Origin: DATBGO01 sp050011895
GTDB lineage: Bacteria; Actinomycetota; Actinomycetes; Streptosporangiales; Streptosporangiaceae
Direction: 5' to 3'
Length of the DNA: 64,000 bases
Assembly (NCBI GenBank): GCA_050011895.1
Contig: JBEKIF010000015.1
Span: 1 to 64,000 of the forward strand
The translations under genes were made by a program, and so were the position numbers. Position 1 is the first letter of the stretch. Every line of letters begins with the position of its first letter. Positions 41,943 to 50,059 of the stretch are shown one piece after another. The notes beneath the pieces are model-generated. The model saw only the letters and a list, made by a program, of their open reading frames with translations, did no database searches and was not told where the DNA came from.

Positions 41943-43739
41943 ATGACTGCACTAGCCCTGCCGGAGCCTTACGACGCCGCGGCCGAACCGCGCACGATCG
42001 ACCTGCGCGAGTACTGGCTGATCGTCCGCCGCCGGTGGGTGCTCGTCGTGGTCATCACGATGATCGGCGCCATCGCCGGGGCGGGATATGCCTTCACGTC
42101 AGCGCCGAGCTACGCAGCGACGTCAACGGTGGTGGTCACCGCCCTCACCCAGGGCCCGCTCAACCAGACTTCGCAGGTGAACCAGCAGGTCAACATGAGC
42201 ACGGAGCAGGCTGTTGCCCAGTCGCCCCCGGTCATCACGCGGGCGGCCGGGATCATCAACGCCCAGCCGGCCGCACTGCAGGCTGCGGCGGCCAACCGGC
42301 TGAGCGTTGCAGTTCCGGCAAGCACGTTGACCACCTCGAACGTGCTGCAGATCACCTGGAATGCGGCCACCCCGCGGGCCGCGCAGGCGGGCGCCGACGC
42401 CTTCGCCACCGCATACTTGTCCTACCGGCACCGCGAGCTCGCCGGTCAGATCGCGGGCATCGAGTCCGTCCTTAACAAGCAGGTGGCCACGCTCGACAGG
42501 GAGATCACGCATCTGACCGGAGAGCTTGGCCGGACCTCTTCCGCGCACCAGAGCCTCGCCATCAGGCTGAACGAGCTGACCGGCCAGGCGAGCACTGCTG
42601 ATAGCCAGCTCGCTTCGCTGCCGACCTACAACGACAGTGGCGGCGCTGTCATCGGCGCCGCCCGGCCCAGCACGCCGTCCGGCCTTGGGCACCTGGCCAT
42701 CCTCGTCCTCGGCACTCTGCTCGGCCTGCTCATCGGGCTCGTGGTGGCCGCCGTGCGCGATGCCTTCGACGACCGGGTGCGCAACCCGGCCCAGCTGGAG
42801 CGCGCGCTTGGAGCGCCCACCCTGGCAGTCCTCCCGCCAGCGCCGGACGTTCCCGGCGGCAGCCGGGACGGCGCGCAGCCGCGTCAGGTACCGGCCATTT
42901 CCACCGCAGGGAGCCCGGACAGCCGGGCCGCCGAGGCCGTCAGGGCACTGCGGGCCACGCTGGTCGCGGTGGCGGCGCGGCGAAGCCTGCGCACGATCCT
43001 CGTCGCCGCCGCCGACGGCAGCGTCTCGTCCAGCTGCATTGCCGCCGAGCTCGGCGTGGCGCTCGCCGAGTCAGGCCGCCGGGTCCTGCTGGTCGCCGCC
43101 GATATGCGCGGCTCGGCGCTACCGCAGATCTTTGACTTGCCGAACACCACCGGGCTGAGCGACCTCCTGGTCGGCGGCGGCGATCCCGAGGTGCTGACCC
43201 GGCAGCCGAAACAAGCCGGCGGGGTGACGCTGCCTGGCTTTATCGCTAAACGGCTGGGGGTGCTCCCGAGCGGGCCACAGATGGTGCGCGCGCTCTCGAT
43301 CCTGGATTCCGGCGCCATGGTCGGGCTGTTGCAGGGCCAGCGCGAAGCTTACGAGTTCGTGGTGCTCGATTCTCCTCCCGTGACCGTGGCCGCCGATGCC
43401 CTTGCCATCGCGGGAAGAGTTGACGGCGTGGTCGTCATCGCTGGTGCCGCGCGCACCAGCGGCCGGTCCGTTGAGGACCTGCGGCGCAGGCTGGATCAGG
43501 TCGGCGCGGCGTTGATTGGCGGTGTCTTCATCGACATGGGCAAGGCCGGCCGTCATCGGCAGCGGTCGGCAGGACCGCAGCTCGCCGGCCGCCCGCCGGT
43601 AGCCGGCCCGGACCGCCGTGCGCTCGGGCAGGCGGCGGCCCCCGTCCGGCGGCCGCCCACTGCCACCAGGCCCATGCCTGCCATTCCTGATGACGCGGCG
43701 TCGAGGGCTGCCGGTGGTCCCGTGCAGCGGCCGATGTGA
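41943..43739 (+). CDS. Wzz-like chain-length/BY-kinase-like protein with degenerate P-loop
   Basis: Protein of 598 aa. The N-terminal Wzz domain has DLREYWLIVRRRWVLVVVIT (first membrane helix) and a second helix near residue 250 (GHLAILVLGTLLGLLIGLVV), enclosing a coiled extracytoplasmic loop. A cytoplasmic CpsD-like ATPase domain follows: RTILVAAADGSVSSSC where a Walker A GEGKST is expected, RVLLVAADMRGS for Walker A' and FVVLDSPPV for Walker B. The P-loop lysine is absent, so kinase activity is doubtful. The C-terminus is Pro/Arg-rich without a tyrosine cluster. It would set polymer length with the Wzy-like protein whose gene overlaps by 4 bp. Confidence 0.85.
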   Translation: MTALALPEPYDAAAEPRTIDLREYWLIVRRRWVLVVVITMIGAIAGAGYAFTSAPSYAATSTVVVTALTQGPLNQTSQVNQQVNMSTEQAVAQSPPVITRAAGIINAQPAALQAAAANRLSVAVPASTLTTSNVLQITWNAATPRAAQAGADAFATAYLSYRHRELAGQIAGIESVLNKQVATLDREITHLTGELGRTSSAHQSLAIRLNELTGQASTADSQLASLPTYNDSGGAVIGAARPSTPSGLGHLAILVLGTLLGLLIGLVVAAVRDAFDDRVRNPAQLERALGAPTLAVLPPAPDVPGGSRDGAQPRQVPAISTAGSPDSRAAEAVRALRATLVAVAARRSLRTILVAAADGSVSSSCIAAELGVALAESGRRVLLVAADMRGSALPQIFDLPNTTGLSDLLVGGGDPEVLTRQPKQAGGVTLPGFIAKRLGVLPSGPQMVRALSILDSGAMVGLLQGQREAYEFVVLDSPPVTVAADALAIAGRVDGVVVIAGAARTSGRSVEDLRRRLDQVGAALIGGVFIDMGKAGRHRQRSAGPQLAGRPPVAGPDRRALGQAAAPVRRPPTATRPMPAIPDDAASRAAGGPVQRPM

Positions 43740-45157
43740 GTACGCCGCTCCTTTACGGTCGGCGAGTTCGCGGTCAGCTGGGAGCGGTGCCCGGCACCCG
43801 GCAGCCAGGCGGCCCGGCAGCCCGCGCCCAGCTCCGGCCGGGGACCTGGCCGCTGGTCGTGCTCTTCGTCTGGTTCCCCGCCTGGTGGCTGCTCGGGCTG
43901 GGCTCCTTCACCTGGATCATCGTGCCGATCCCGATGCTGGCCTCGCTGATCTGGCGGCAGCGGCTCCGCGTGCCGGTGGCCTTCATCCTCTGGCTCGCGT
44001 TCACCAGCTGGGTCCTGCTGTCCGGTCTGCAGCTGGAAAGCGGCACGAAGATCATCACCTTTTGCTACCGGCTTGCCCTTTACGCCGCGGCGGGCGTGCT
44101 GTTCGTCTACACCTACAACCTGCCGCGCTCGACCGTGCTCGATACGAAGATCCTGCGCATCCTCACGGCCTTCTGGATGATCGTGGTGGCCGGCGGCTAC
44201 GCCGGCATCCTGGTCGGTGCGCACACGTTCACGCCGCCCTTCGAGACGCTGCTGTCACCCGGGCTGCGCAGCCAGCCGTTCGTTCAGGAGCTCGTCCAGC
44301 CGGTCTTCGCCGAGGTGCAGGGATTCCTCGGCTACCCCATCCCGCGGCCGGCGGCGCCGTTCACCTACAGCAACTACTGGGGCGGCAACGTGGCCGTGCT
44401 GACCCCGGTGGCCATTGCCGCGGCCTTGGCCGCCGGGCGGGGCGCCCGCCGCAGGCTCATCGTCGCCGTGCTCATCGCGTCGCTCGTGCCCATGGTCTTC
44501 TCGCTGAACCGCGGCATGTTCCTCTCCCTGGGCATCGGCATCGTGTACGTGACCCTCCGGCTGGCCCAGCGCGGCCGCCTCGCCGCGCTCGGATCGCTGC
44601 TCGCCCTCGCCGCGCTCGTGGCTCTGATCTTGGTGGCGACGCCGCTCGGGCATCTCGTCGCGGCCAGCTTCTCCAGCACTCACGGTCGCAGCAATGCGAC
44701 CCGCCTCTCGGTTTCCCAGCAGGCGATTGCGGGCGCGCGGCAGTCTCCCGTCTTCGGCCACGGTGAGCCTCAGCCGGTGCCGGGCCAGAGCCGCCTGCCG
44801 GCCATCGGCACCCAGGGCCAGCTGTGGACCGTGCTGTACTCGAACGGCTTTCCGGCGGCCATCTTCTTCGTCGGCTTCTTCACCGCGGTGCTGTGGCAGA
44901 CGCGCCGGGCGCGCGGCATGGCCGGGCTGTGGCTGCACACCGTCCCGCTCGTCGCGCTCCCGCAGATCGTCGTCTATGGCTGGCTGCCGGTCGAGCTGCA
45001 GGTGGTGATGGTCGCTGCGGCACTTGCCTACCGCTACAGCTGGCGGCCAGCCGGCCGGCCCGGCCCGGGTGCGCCCGGACCGGGCCGAATGGAGGCCGGC
45101 GTTCCCCCCCTCGGCGGCGCCGGGCCAGGGCGAGCTATCCGTGCTCGGTCGCCGTGA
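43736..45157 (+). CDS. O-antigen ligase/Wzy-like polysaccharide polymerase
   Basis: Polytopic protein of 473 aa with about ten hydrophobic segments, the Wzy/WaaL layout: VVLFVWFPAWWLLGLGS, TFCYRLALYAAAGVLFVYTY, a long extracytoplasmic loop (residues ~165-215) with TYSNYWGGNVAVLTP, and LVPMVFSLNRGMFLSLGIG. Family knowledge: polymerises lipid-linked repeat units outside the membrane. GTG 43736 overlaps the Wzz-like stop (GTGA), and its own stop overlaps the flippase start in the same way. Linkage specificity is unknown. Confidence 0.8.
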   Translation: MSTPLLYGRRVRGQLGAVPGTRQPGGPAARAQLRPGTWPLVVLFVWFPAWWLLGLGSFTWIIVPIPMLASLIWRQRLRVPVAFILWLAFTSWVLLSGLQLESGTKIITFCYRLALYAAAGVLFVYTYNLPRSTVLDTKILRILTAFWMIVVAGGYAGILVGAHTFTPPFETLLSPGLRSQPFVQELVQPVFAEVQGFLGYPIPRPAAPFTYSNYWGGNVAVLTPVAIAAALAAGRGARRRLIVAVLIASLVPMVFSLNRGMFLSLGIGIVYVTLRLAQRGRLAALGSLLALAALVALILVATPLGHLVAASFSSTHGRSNATRLSVSQQAIAGARQSPVFGHGEPQPVPGQSRLPAIGTQGQLWTVLYSNGFPAAIFFVGFFTAVLWQTRRARGMAGLWLHTVPLVALPQIVVYGWLPVELQVVMVAAALAYRYSWRPAGRPGPGAPGPGRMEAGVPPLGGAGPGRAIRARSP

Positions 45158-46881
45158 TCCGCCGGGGCGCGGCGGCGGCGGTCTCGCCGGAGGCTGCCGT
45201 GGTGGCACGCGGATCGGTAGTCAACCTGGTCGCCATGGTGACCGGGGCGGTGCTGACCTTCGGCTTGACCGTCCTCGTGAGCCGCTGGCTGCAGCCGGCC
45301 GGCGCCGGCGCGCTCTTCGAGCTGATCGCGCTGTTCACGATCGCGTCGAACACCCTCGAATTCGGCGCCGATACCGGCCTTCTCCGCTGGATATCGCGTG
45401 CGCGCGCCGTCGGCGGCCTGGCCCAGGTGCGCAGGCTCGTGGTGATCGCGCTGCTACCGGTAGCGATTATCGGTACCGCAGCCGCCACGGCCATCTGGGT
45501 GGCAGCACCCGAACTGGCGCCCGCGTTCCTCCGTGGCCTGCCGCACGGCGGTGGCGTGGTGGACATCCGGATCGTCGCGCCGCTGGTGCTGCTCGGCGCG
45601 CTGTCAGCCTGTCTCATTGACGGTGCGCGAGGCTTCGGCCGGATGTGGCCGTACCTGGCCATCGAGGGCCTGGGCAAGCCGACGGCGCGGATGGCCCTGG
45701 TGCTCTGCGCGCTCGTCGCAGGGCTAGGCCTGCCCGGGGCCGTCATCGCCTGGGGGATCCCGGTCGCGGGCGGGCTGGCGGCCAGCGCGCTCATCTTCGC
45801 CGGCATCCTCAGGGCAGAGGTCCCGGTGCGGGTGGTGCCCCGGGAAGGCCCGGGGCGCCGGCGCGCGCAGGGCGGCGCCGCGCTGCGCCCGCCACGGCGC
45901 CCGCCACGGCGCCCGCCGCTGTACGCGGCAACGCGGCGCGGCATCCCCGACCCGCCGCGCCGCGCGGGCAGGCACCGCAGGCCGCCAGGTCAGGCGGATG
46001 ACCGGCGCCAGGGGCTGGGCGCGGAGTTCTGGCGCTTCACCGCCCCGCGCGCGTTCCAGGGCACCTTTCAGGTGGTCATCCTCTGGCTGGACATCCTGCT
46101 GGTCGGCGCGATGGTCTCGCGCTACGCGGCGGGTGTCTACGCTGCGGTCAGCAAGCTCGCGCTGGTCGGCACGTTCGTGCTTGAGGGAAACCGGCTCGCG
46201 ATCGGCCCCCAGCTCAGTGCCCTGCTGGCGCGCCGCGAGTACGATCGCGCCGCGGCCCTGTTCCAGACCGCGACCCGCTGGCTGATGCTGGCTTCCTGGC
46301 CGCTGTATATAGCCTTCGCCATCTTCCCGGCCGTCGTACTCGGCATCTTCGGGCCCCGCTACACGGCGGGCGCCGCGGCGCTCGCCGTGCTCTCCCTCGC
46401 CATGCTCGTCAACTTGGGGACCGGCAACGTGACGGTGGTCTTGCTGATGGGCGGGAAGAGCTCCTGGAGCGCGATCAACGCGGGGGCCGCGCTCATCGTC
46501 AATATCGGCCTGAATCTCCTGCTGCTGCCGCACCTTGGCATCCTGGGCGCGGCCATCGCATGGGGAGCCAGCATCGTGGTGGACAACGTCACCGCCATGA
46601 TCGAGTTGCGGTGGGTGCTCGGGCTGGCGCCCTTCGGCCCCGGATACGGGCTCGTCGCGGCCGTGACCGTGGGCTGTTTCGGCGTTACGGGCATCGCGTC
46701 CCGCGCCGTGCTGGGCGAGACGCTGCCGGCCCTGGCCGTGGCGCTGGCGACCGGTATGGTGGCTTTCGCGGCGGTCTTGTATGCTGCGCGGGCGCCGCTG
46801 CAGCTGGCCGTGATGGCCGCGGCCTTGCGCGCACGGGCCGTGCCCGCTGGGACGAGCCAGCCCGGCCAGCGGGCGGCCTAG
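45154..46881 (+). CDS. Wzx-type polysaccharide flippase (MOP superfamily)
   Basis: Integral membrane protein of 575 aa with the MOP/Wzx pattern: SVVNLVAMVTGAVLTFGLTV, GAGALFELIALFTIASNTLEF, WRFTAPRAFQGTFQVVILWL, GPQLSALLARREYDRAAALF and VLSLAMLVNLGTGNVTVVL. An unusual Arg/Pro-rich basic stretch of about 60 residues (roughly residues 228-290, RPPRRPPRRPP core) interrupts the middle of the protein between two membrane bundles. GTG 45154 overlaps the Wzy-like stop by GTGA. It should translocate the lipid-linked repeat unit to the outer face. Confidence 0.88.
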   Translation: MIRRGAAAAVSPEAAVVARGSVVNLVAMVTGAVLTFGLTVLVSRWLQPAGAGALFELIALFTIASNTLEFGADTGLLRWISRARAVGGLAQVRRLVVIALLPVAIIGTAAATAIWVAAPELAPAFLRGLPHGGGVVDIRIVAPLVLLGALSACLIDGARGFGRMWPYLAIEGLGKPTARMALVLCALVAGLGLPGAVIAWGIPVAGGLAASALIFAGILRAEVPVRVVPREGPGRRRAQGGAALRPPRRPPRRPPLYAATRRGIPDPPRRAGRHRRPPGQADDRRQGLGAEFWRFTAPRAFQGTFQVVILWLDILLVGAMVSRYAAGVYAAVSKLALVGTFVLEGNRLAIGPQLSALLARREYDRAAALFQTATRWLMLASWPLYIAFAIFPAVVLGIFGPRYTAGAAALAVLSLAMLVNLGTGNVTVVLLMGGKSSWSAINAGAALIVNIGLNLLLLPHLGILGAAIAWGASIVVDNVTAMIELRWVLGLAPFGPGYGLVAAVTVGCFGVTGIASRAVLGETLPALAVALATGMVAFAAVLYAARAPLQLAVMAAALRARAVPAGTSQPGQRAA

Positions 46882-46937
46882 GCGGAGACGACAGGTCAAC
46901 AGGGCCCGAGCGGGATGAATCGAGAGCGGGAGCACTG

Positions 46938-46991
46938 ATGACCCAGCAAGGGCTGATGACCCAGCAGGCGCAAATGACCCAGCAAGTCAGG
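46938..46991 (+). repeat. Triplicated 18-nt start-codon repeat of the sulfotransferase gene
   Basis: Three units each begin ATGACCCAGCA and are in frame: 46938-46955, 46956-46973, 46974-46991. Each supplies a possible start codon; each preceding unit's purines could act as ribosome-binding site. Confidence 0.85.
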
Positions 46992-47897
46992 GGGCCGGCG
47001 AACCGCGCCGCCCGCGAGGCCGCCAAGCAGGTGCTGCGGCGGTACGGTGCGGTCACCTCCGGACTGCGGCGCGGCCCAGACTTCGTCATCATCGGCGCGA
47101 AGCGCGGCGGCACGACCTCCCTCTACAACTACCTGCTCGAGCACCCGTCCATCCGGCCGCTCTTCCCCGGCCGCCAGCACATCAAGGGCGTCCACTACTA
47201 CGACTCGAACTACGCCCTCGGGCTGCGCTGGTACCGCTCGCATTTTCCGCTCGAGGTCGGCGGCCCTCTCGAGGTCGGCGGCCGTCACATCGCGCGGCCT
47301 GGCCTGCGGCCGGCCATCGCCGGAGAGGCAAGCCCCTACTACTTCTTCCACCCGCTCGCGGCCCACCGGCTGGCCCGCGATTTCCCGGGAATCCGGATCA
47401 TCGTGAACCTGCGCGACCCGGTGGATCGCGCCTACTCGCACTTTAAGGAGGCGACCTACCACGGCCGTGAGACGCTGAGCTTCGAGGCGGCGCTGGACGC
47501 CGAGGACGAGCGGCTGCGCGGCGAAGCCGAGCGGATCGCGGCCGAGCCCGGTTACCTCAGCGCGGCGCACGAGCACCTTTCCTATTTTGCCCAGAGCCGG
47601 TACCTGGACATGCTGCCGCGCTGGTTCTCGCTGTTTCCCCGCGAGCAGTTCCACATCACGGCGAGCGAGGACTTCTACGCTGACCCCGAACGCCACGTCA
47701 ATGAGATCTGGCGATTCCTCGGCCTCGAGCCGCGGAAGCTCCTGAGCCGGACCAGGCACAACCAACGGGCGGCTCCCGGCATCCGGCCGGAGACCCGCGA
47801 GCGCCTCCAGGACGCCGTCGCTGACCATAACCGCGGCCTCGAGGAGCTGCTGGCGCGCTCGCTGCCATGGCCTGCAAGCAAGCAGCCGGCTCATTGA
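46938..47897 (+). CDS. PAPS-dependent sulfotransferase
   Basis: Sulfotransferase of up to 319 aa. The 5'-phosphosulfate loop reads IIGAKRGGTTSLYNYLLEHP and the 3'-phosphate site NLRDPVDRAYSHFKEA; EASPYYFFHP and ASEDFYADPERHVNEIWRFL complete the family pattern. It is expected to move sulfate from PAPS to a sugar hydroxyl. The N-terminus has three successive MTQQ units (ATG 46938, 46956, 46974, an 18-nt tandem repeat), so the start is ambiguous. A second 18-nt duplication (LEVGG twice) lies at 47250-47285. It links to cysQ, cysD and cysN in the same block. Confidence 0.9.
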   Translation: MTQQGLMTQQAQMTQQVRGPANRAAREAAKQVLRRYGAVTSGLRRGPDFVIIGAKRGGTTSLYNYLLEHPSIRPLFPGRQHIKGVHYYDSNYALGLRWYRSHFPLEVGGPLEVGGRHIARPGLRPAIAGEASPYYFFHPLAAHRLARDFPGIRIIVNLRDPVDRAYSHFKEATYHGRETLSFEAALDAEDERLRGEAERIAAEPGYLSAAHEHLSYFAQSRYLDMLPRWFSLFPREQFHITASEDFYADPERHVNEIWRFLGLEPRKLLSRTRHNQRAAPGIRPETRERLQDAVADHNRGLEELLARSLPWPASKQPAH

Positions 47898-48868
47898 CCA
47901 GGCCCGGGGGGCCGGTCAGCGAGACCTCGGTGGCGATGAGGCCGCCTCCGCCGCGCCGGGCCGCGCCGTGGCCGTCGGTAACGGCGATCGTGGCGACCCG
48001 CGACCGCCCGGCCAAGCTGGCCAGGGCCGTCCAGAGCATAGCTGGCCAGTCCTACCCGGGCGAGCTTGAATGCGTGATCGTATTCGACCAGAGCAGCCCC
48101 GCGGCGGTGGACGTCGAGCTGCCGGCCGGCCGGCGGGTCCGCCTCCTGACGAACACCCGCGCGCCGGGGGCAGCGGGCGCGCGCAACACCGGCATCGCGG
48201 CCAGCGACGGCGCACTTGTCGCGTTCTGCGATGACGACGACACCTGGCATGCCGACAAGCTCCGGCTCCAGGTCGAACGGCTGGACGGGGCCTCGGCCGG
48301 CTTCGTGGCCTGCGGGATGAGCATTCATTACGCTGACCGCGTGGTCGCCCGGCCGGCCCCCAGCTCCGTCAGCCTGCAGCAGCTAGTCCGTAAGCGCTTC
48401 CCCGAGCTCGTTTTTCCCACGCTTGTCGTGCAGCGGGACGCGCTGGCCGAGATCGGATTGCTGGACGAGCAGATTCCAGGCAGCTACGGAGAGGATTACG
48501 ACTTCTTCCTGCGCGCCGCGCGGCGCGGGCCGATCGTCGCGGTCGAGCGGCCGCTCGTCGACGTGTTCTGGCACCAGCAATCGTTTTTCGCCCAGCGCTG
48601 GCAGACAATCATCGACGGCCTCGGATACCTGCTGGGCAAGCATCCCGAGCTGACTACAGATCCCCGGGGGAAGGCAAGGATCGAGGGTCAGGCCGCCTTC
48701 GCGCAAGCCGCCCTGGGACATCGGGCGGCGGCCTGCGGGGCCAGCGTGCGCGCGCTGCGCGGCAACCCGCTGGAGCGGCGGGCCTACCTGGCGCTCGCGG
48801 TCGCCGCCGGCGTCATCCCGGCCTCCTCGATCGTCCGCCTCGCGAACCGGCGGGGCCGGGGGATCTAG
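47867..48868 (+). CDS. GT2 glycosyltransferase
   Basis: Cytoplasmic GT-A transferase of up to 333 aa: VTAIVATRDRPAKLARAVQS, the AGARNTGIAAS segment, the metal-binding FCDDDDTWHADK and GSYGEDYDFFLRAARRG. It should add a sugar to the repeat unit. ATG 47867 overlaps the sulfotransferase by 31 nt; TTG 47894 (4-nt overlap) or ATG 47936 are possible, since neither has a strong ribosome-binding site. The stop TAG (48866-48868) lies in the first unit of a 30-nt tandem repeat; all later units read TGG at this codon. Confidence 0.85.
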   Translation: MACKQAAGSLTRPGGPVSETSVAMRPPPPRRAAPWPSVTAIVATRDRPAKLARAVQSIAGQSYPGELECVIVFDQSSPAAVDVELPAGRRVRLLTNTRAPGAAGARNTGIAASDGALVAFCDDDDTWHADKLRLQVERLDGASAGFVACGMSIHYADRVVARPAPSSVSLQQLVRKRFPELVFPTLVVQRDALAEIGLLDEQIPGSYGEDYDFFLRAARRGPIVAVERPLVDVFWHQQSFFAQRWQTIIDGLGYLLGKHPELTTDPRGKARIEGQAAFAQAALGHRAAACGASVRALRGNPLERRAYLALAVAAGVIPASSIVRLANRRGRGI

Positions 48869-49000
48869 CGAATGACCGGTGCGTCCCGGGGGATCTGGCG
48901 AATGACCGGTGCGTCCCGGGGGATCTGGCGAATGACCGGTGCGTCCCGGGGGATCTGGCGAAATGACCGGTGCGGCCGGGGATCTGGCGAATGACCGGTG
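48861..49000 (+). repeat. 30-nt tandem repeat array (about 4.7 units)
   Basis: Units at 48861-48890, 48891-48920, 48921-48950, 48951-48980 (one inserted A, compensating deletion) and a partial 48981-49000. The first three are identical except TAG versus TGG in unit 1, which is the stop codon of the preceding glycosyltransferase. There are no unique spacers, so this is not a CRISPR. Confidence 0.92.
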
Positions 49001-49034
49001 AATGTGCGGCTGAGGTAGCCCTAGACTCCCCTTC

Positions 49035-49760
49035 ATGCAACCGCCACCCCCTGTACCAGCCGTCCTCGTGATCCGCCGTCCGGCCGTGGCCCGAGGCCTG
49101 GCCGCGGCAGCCGGCCTGCTGCTCGCGGCCGCCCTCGCGGCCTGCAGCTCGTCGGGTTCGCCGTCGGCCGGCGCTACCCGGCCGGCGGGCTCGAGCACGT
49201 CCTCGTCGGCTTCCTCCTCGTCGGGCTCCTCCTCGTCGGCCGCGCCTTCATCGGGTAGTTCGAGCCCGGCCAGCGGCGGCGCCGGCACGGCGGCGGCGAA
49301 GCGAGCGGCGCAGCGGAAGGCCATTCCCGGGCTCATCGCCTTCAACGGCACCTTGCGGCTGACCGGCGCGGCGGAGCAGCGCTCGCCGTTCACGGCCTTC
49401 CCCGGCGTCACCAGCCCGGCCAGCTCGTGCGCCCGGCTGGCCGCCGGGGGAACCCCGGTCCCGTCGGGGCAGGAGCCCGGGTTCCGGATCCCCGCGCCGG
49501 CCCCCGGGAGCCCCGTGTACTTCATCGCCGAGGTCTCGCCGTACCACGGCCCCGGCACCTACGGCAAGGCCTCCATCCTCGCGGGCGCCGGGAGCTTCAT
49601 GGTCGGCAACGCCGCCTACGACCCGCTCGCCGCCACGGCCAGTACTTCGGTCACCTTCCGGGCCAACGGCTCGGGCACCTTTACCTTCCGCAACGCCCTG
49701 GCGGCGAAGCCAGCCACCGGAACCGTCTCAGGCTCGGTCAGCTGGAAATGCTCGGGCTGA
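49035..49760 (+). CDS. Secreted lipoprotein of unknown function
   Basis: Protein of 241 aa with a lipoprotein signal (GLLLAAALAAC, lipobox LAAC) followed by a 60-residue Ser/Gly-rich low-complexity linker and a compact C-terminal domain (IPGLIAFNGTLRLTG, GKASILAGAGSFMVG, VTFRANGSGTFTF) that looks beta-rich. The Ser-rich linker is a plausible O-mannosylation target for the PMT encoded in this window. Start ATG 49035. It follows the EPS transferase and repeat array and precedes a PAP2-like gene. No family is recognised. Confidence 0.75.
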   Translation: MQPPPPVPAVLVIRRPAVARGLAAAAGLLLAAALAACSSSGSPSAGATRPAGSSTSSSASSSSGSSSSAAPSSGSSSPASGGAGTAAAKRAAQRKAIPGLIAFNGTLRLTGAAEQRSPFTAFPGVTSPASSCARLAAGGTPVPSGQEPGFRIPAPAPGSPVYFIAEVSPYHGPGTYGKASILAGAGSFMVGNAAYDPLAATASTSVTFRANGSGTFTFRNALAAKPATGTVSGSVSWKCSG

Positions 49761-50059
49761 CCGGTGGGGGCTGACGGGTCGGGCTGGCGGGTCGGGCTGA
49801 CCGGTCGGGCTGGCGGGTCGGGCTAGACGGGTCGGGCTTCGTGTCGGGCTGACCGGCCAGGCCGGTGGCCAGCAGGCAGCCTCGGACAACACTGAGCCAT
49901 TCCTTCTGAGCAGACCGATCCCCGCCGCAATGATGGATTATCGCGTGACAGACGTGACTGGGAGGCTTGACTGACTGGGGCGCTTAAGTGACCGAGAGGC
50001 TTGACTGACCGAACGGCTTAACTGACCGAACGGCTTAACTGACAGAGAGGCTTAACTGA
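49761..50059. repeat. Intergenic interval with two tandem repeat arrays upstream of the PAP2-like gene
   Basis: 49761-49860 is a degenerate array of about 14-nt units around CGGGTCGGGCTG(A/G)C. From about 49960 to 50059 there are six units of about 17 nt; units 3-5 are exact in length (49996-50012, 50013-50029, 50030-50046), with core GGCTT(A/G)ACTGACCGA, and a partial unit abuts the ATG at 50060. The 17-nt period changes frame each time, so it is non-coding. Confidence 0.85.

Noticed and set aside
48861..49000. CRISPR array
   Set aside because: The 30-nt units are directly adjacent with no unique spacers, and no cas genes are present.
49960..50059. CRISPR or phage attachment array
   Set aside because: Units are 17 nt without spacers and no integrase is seen.
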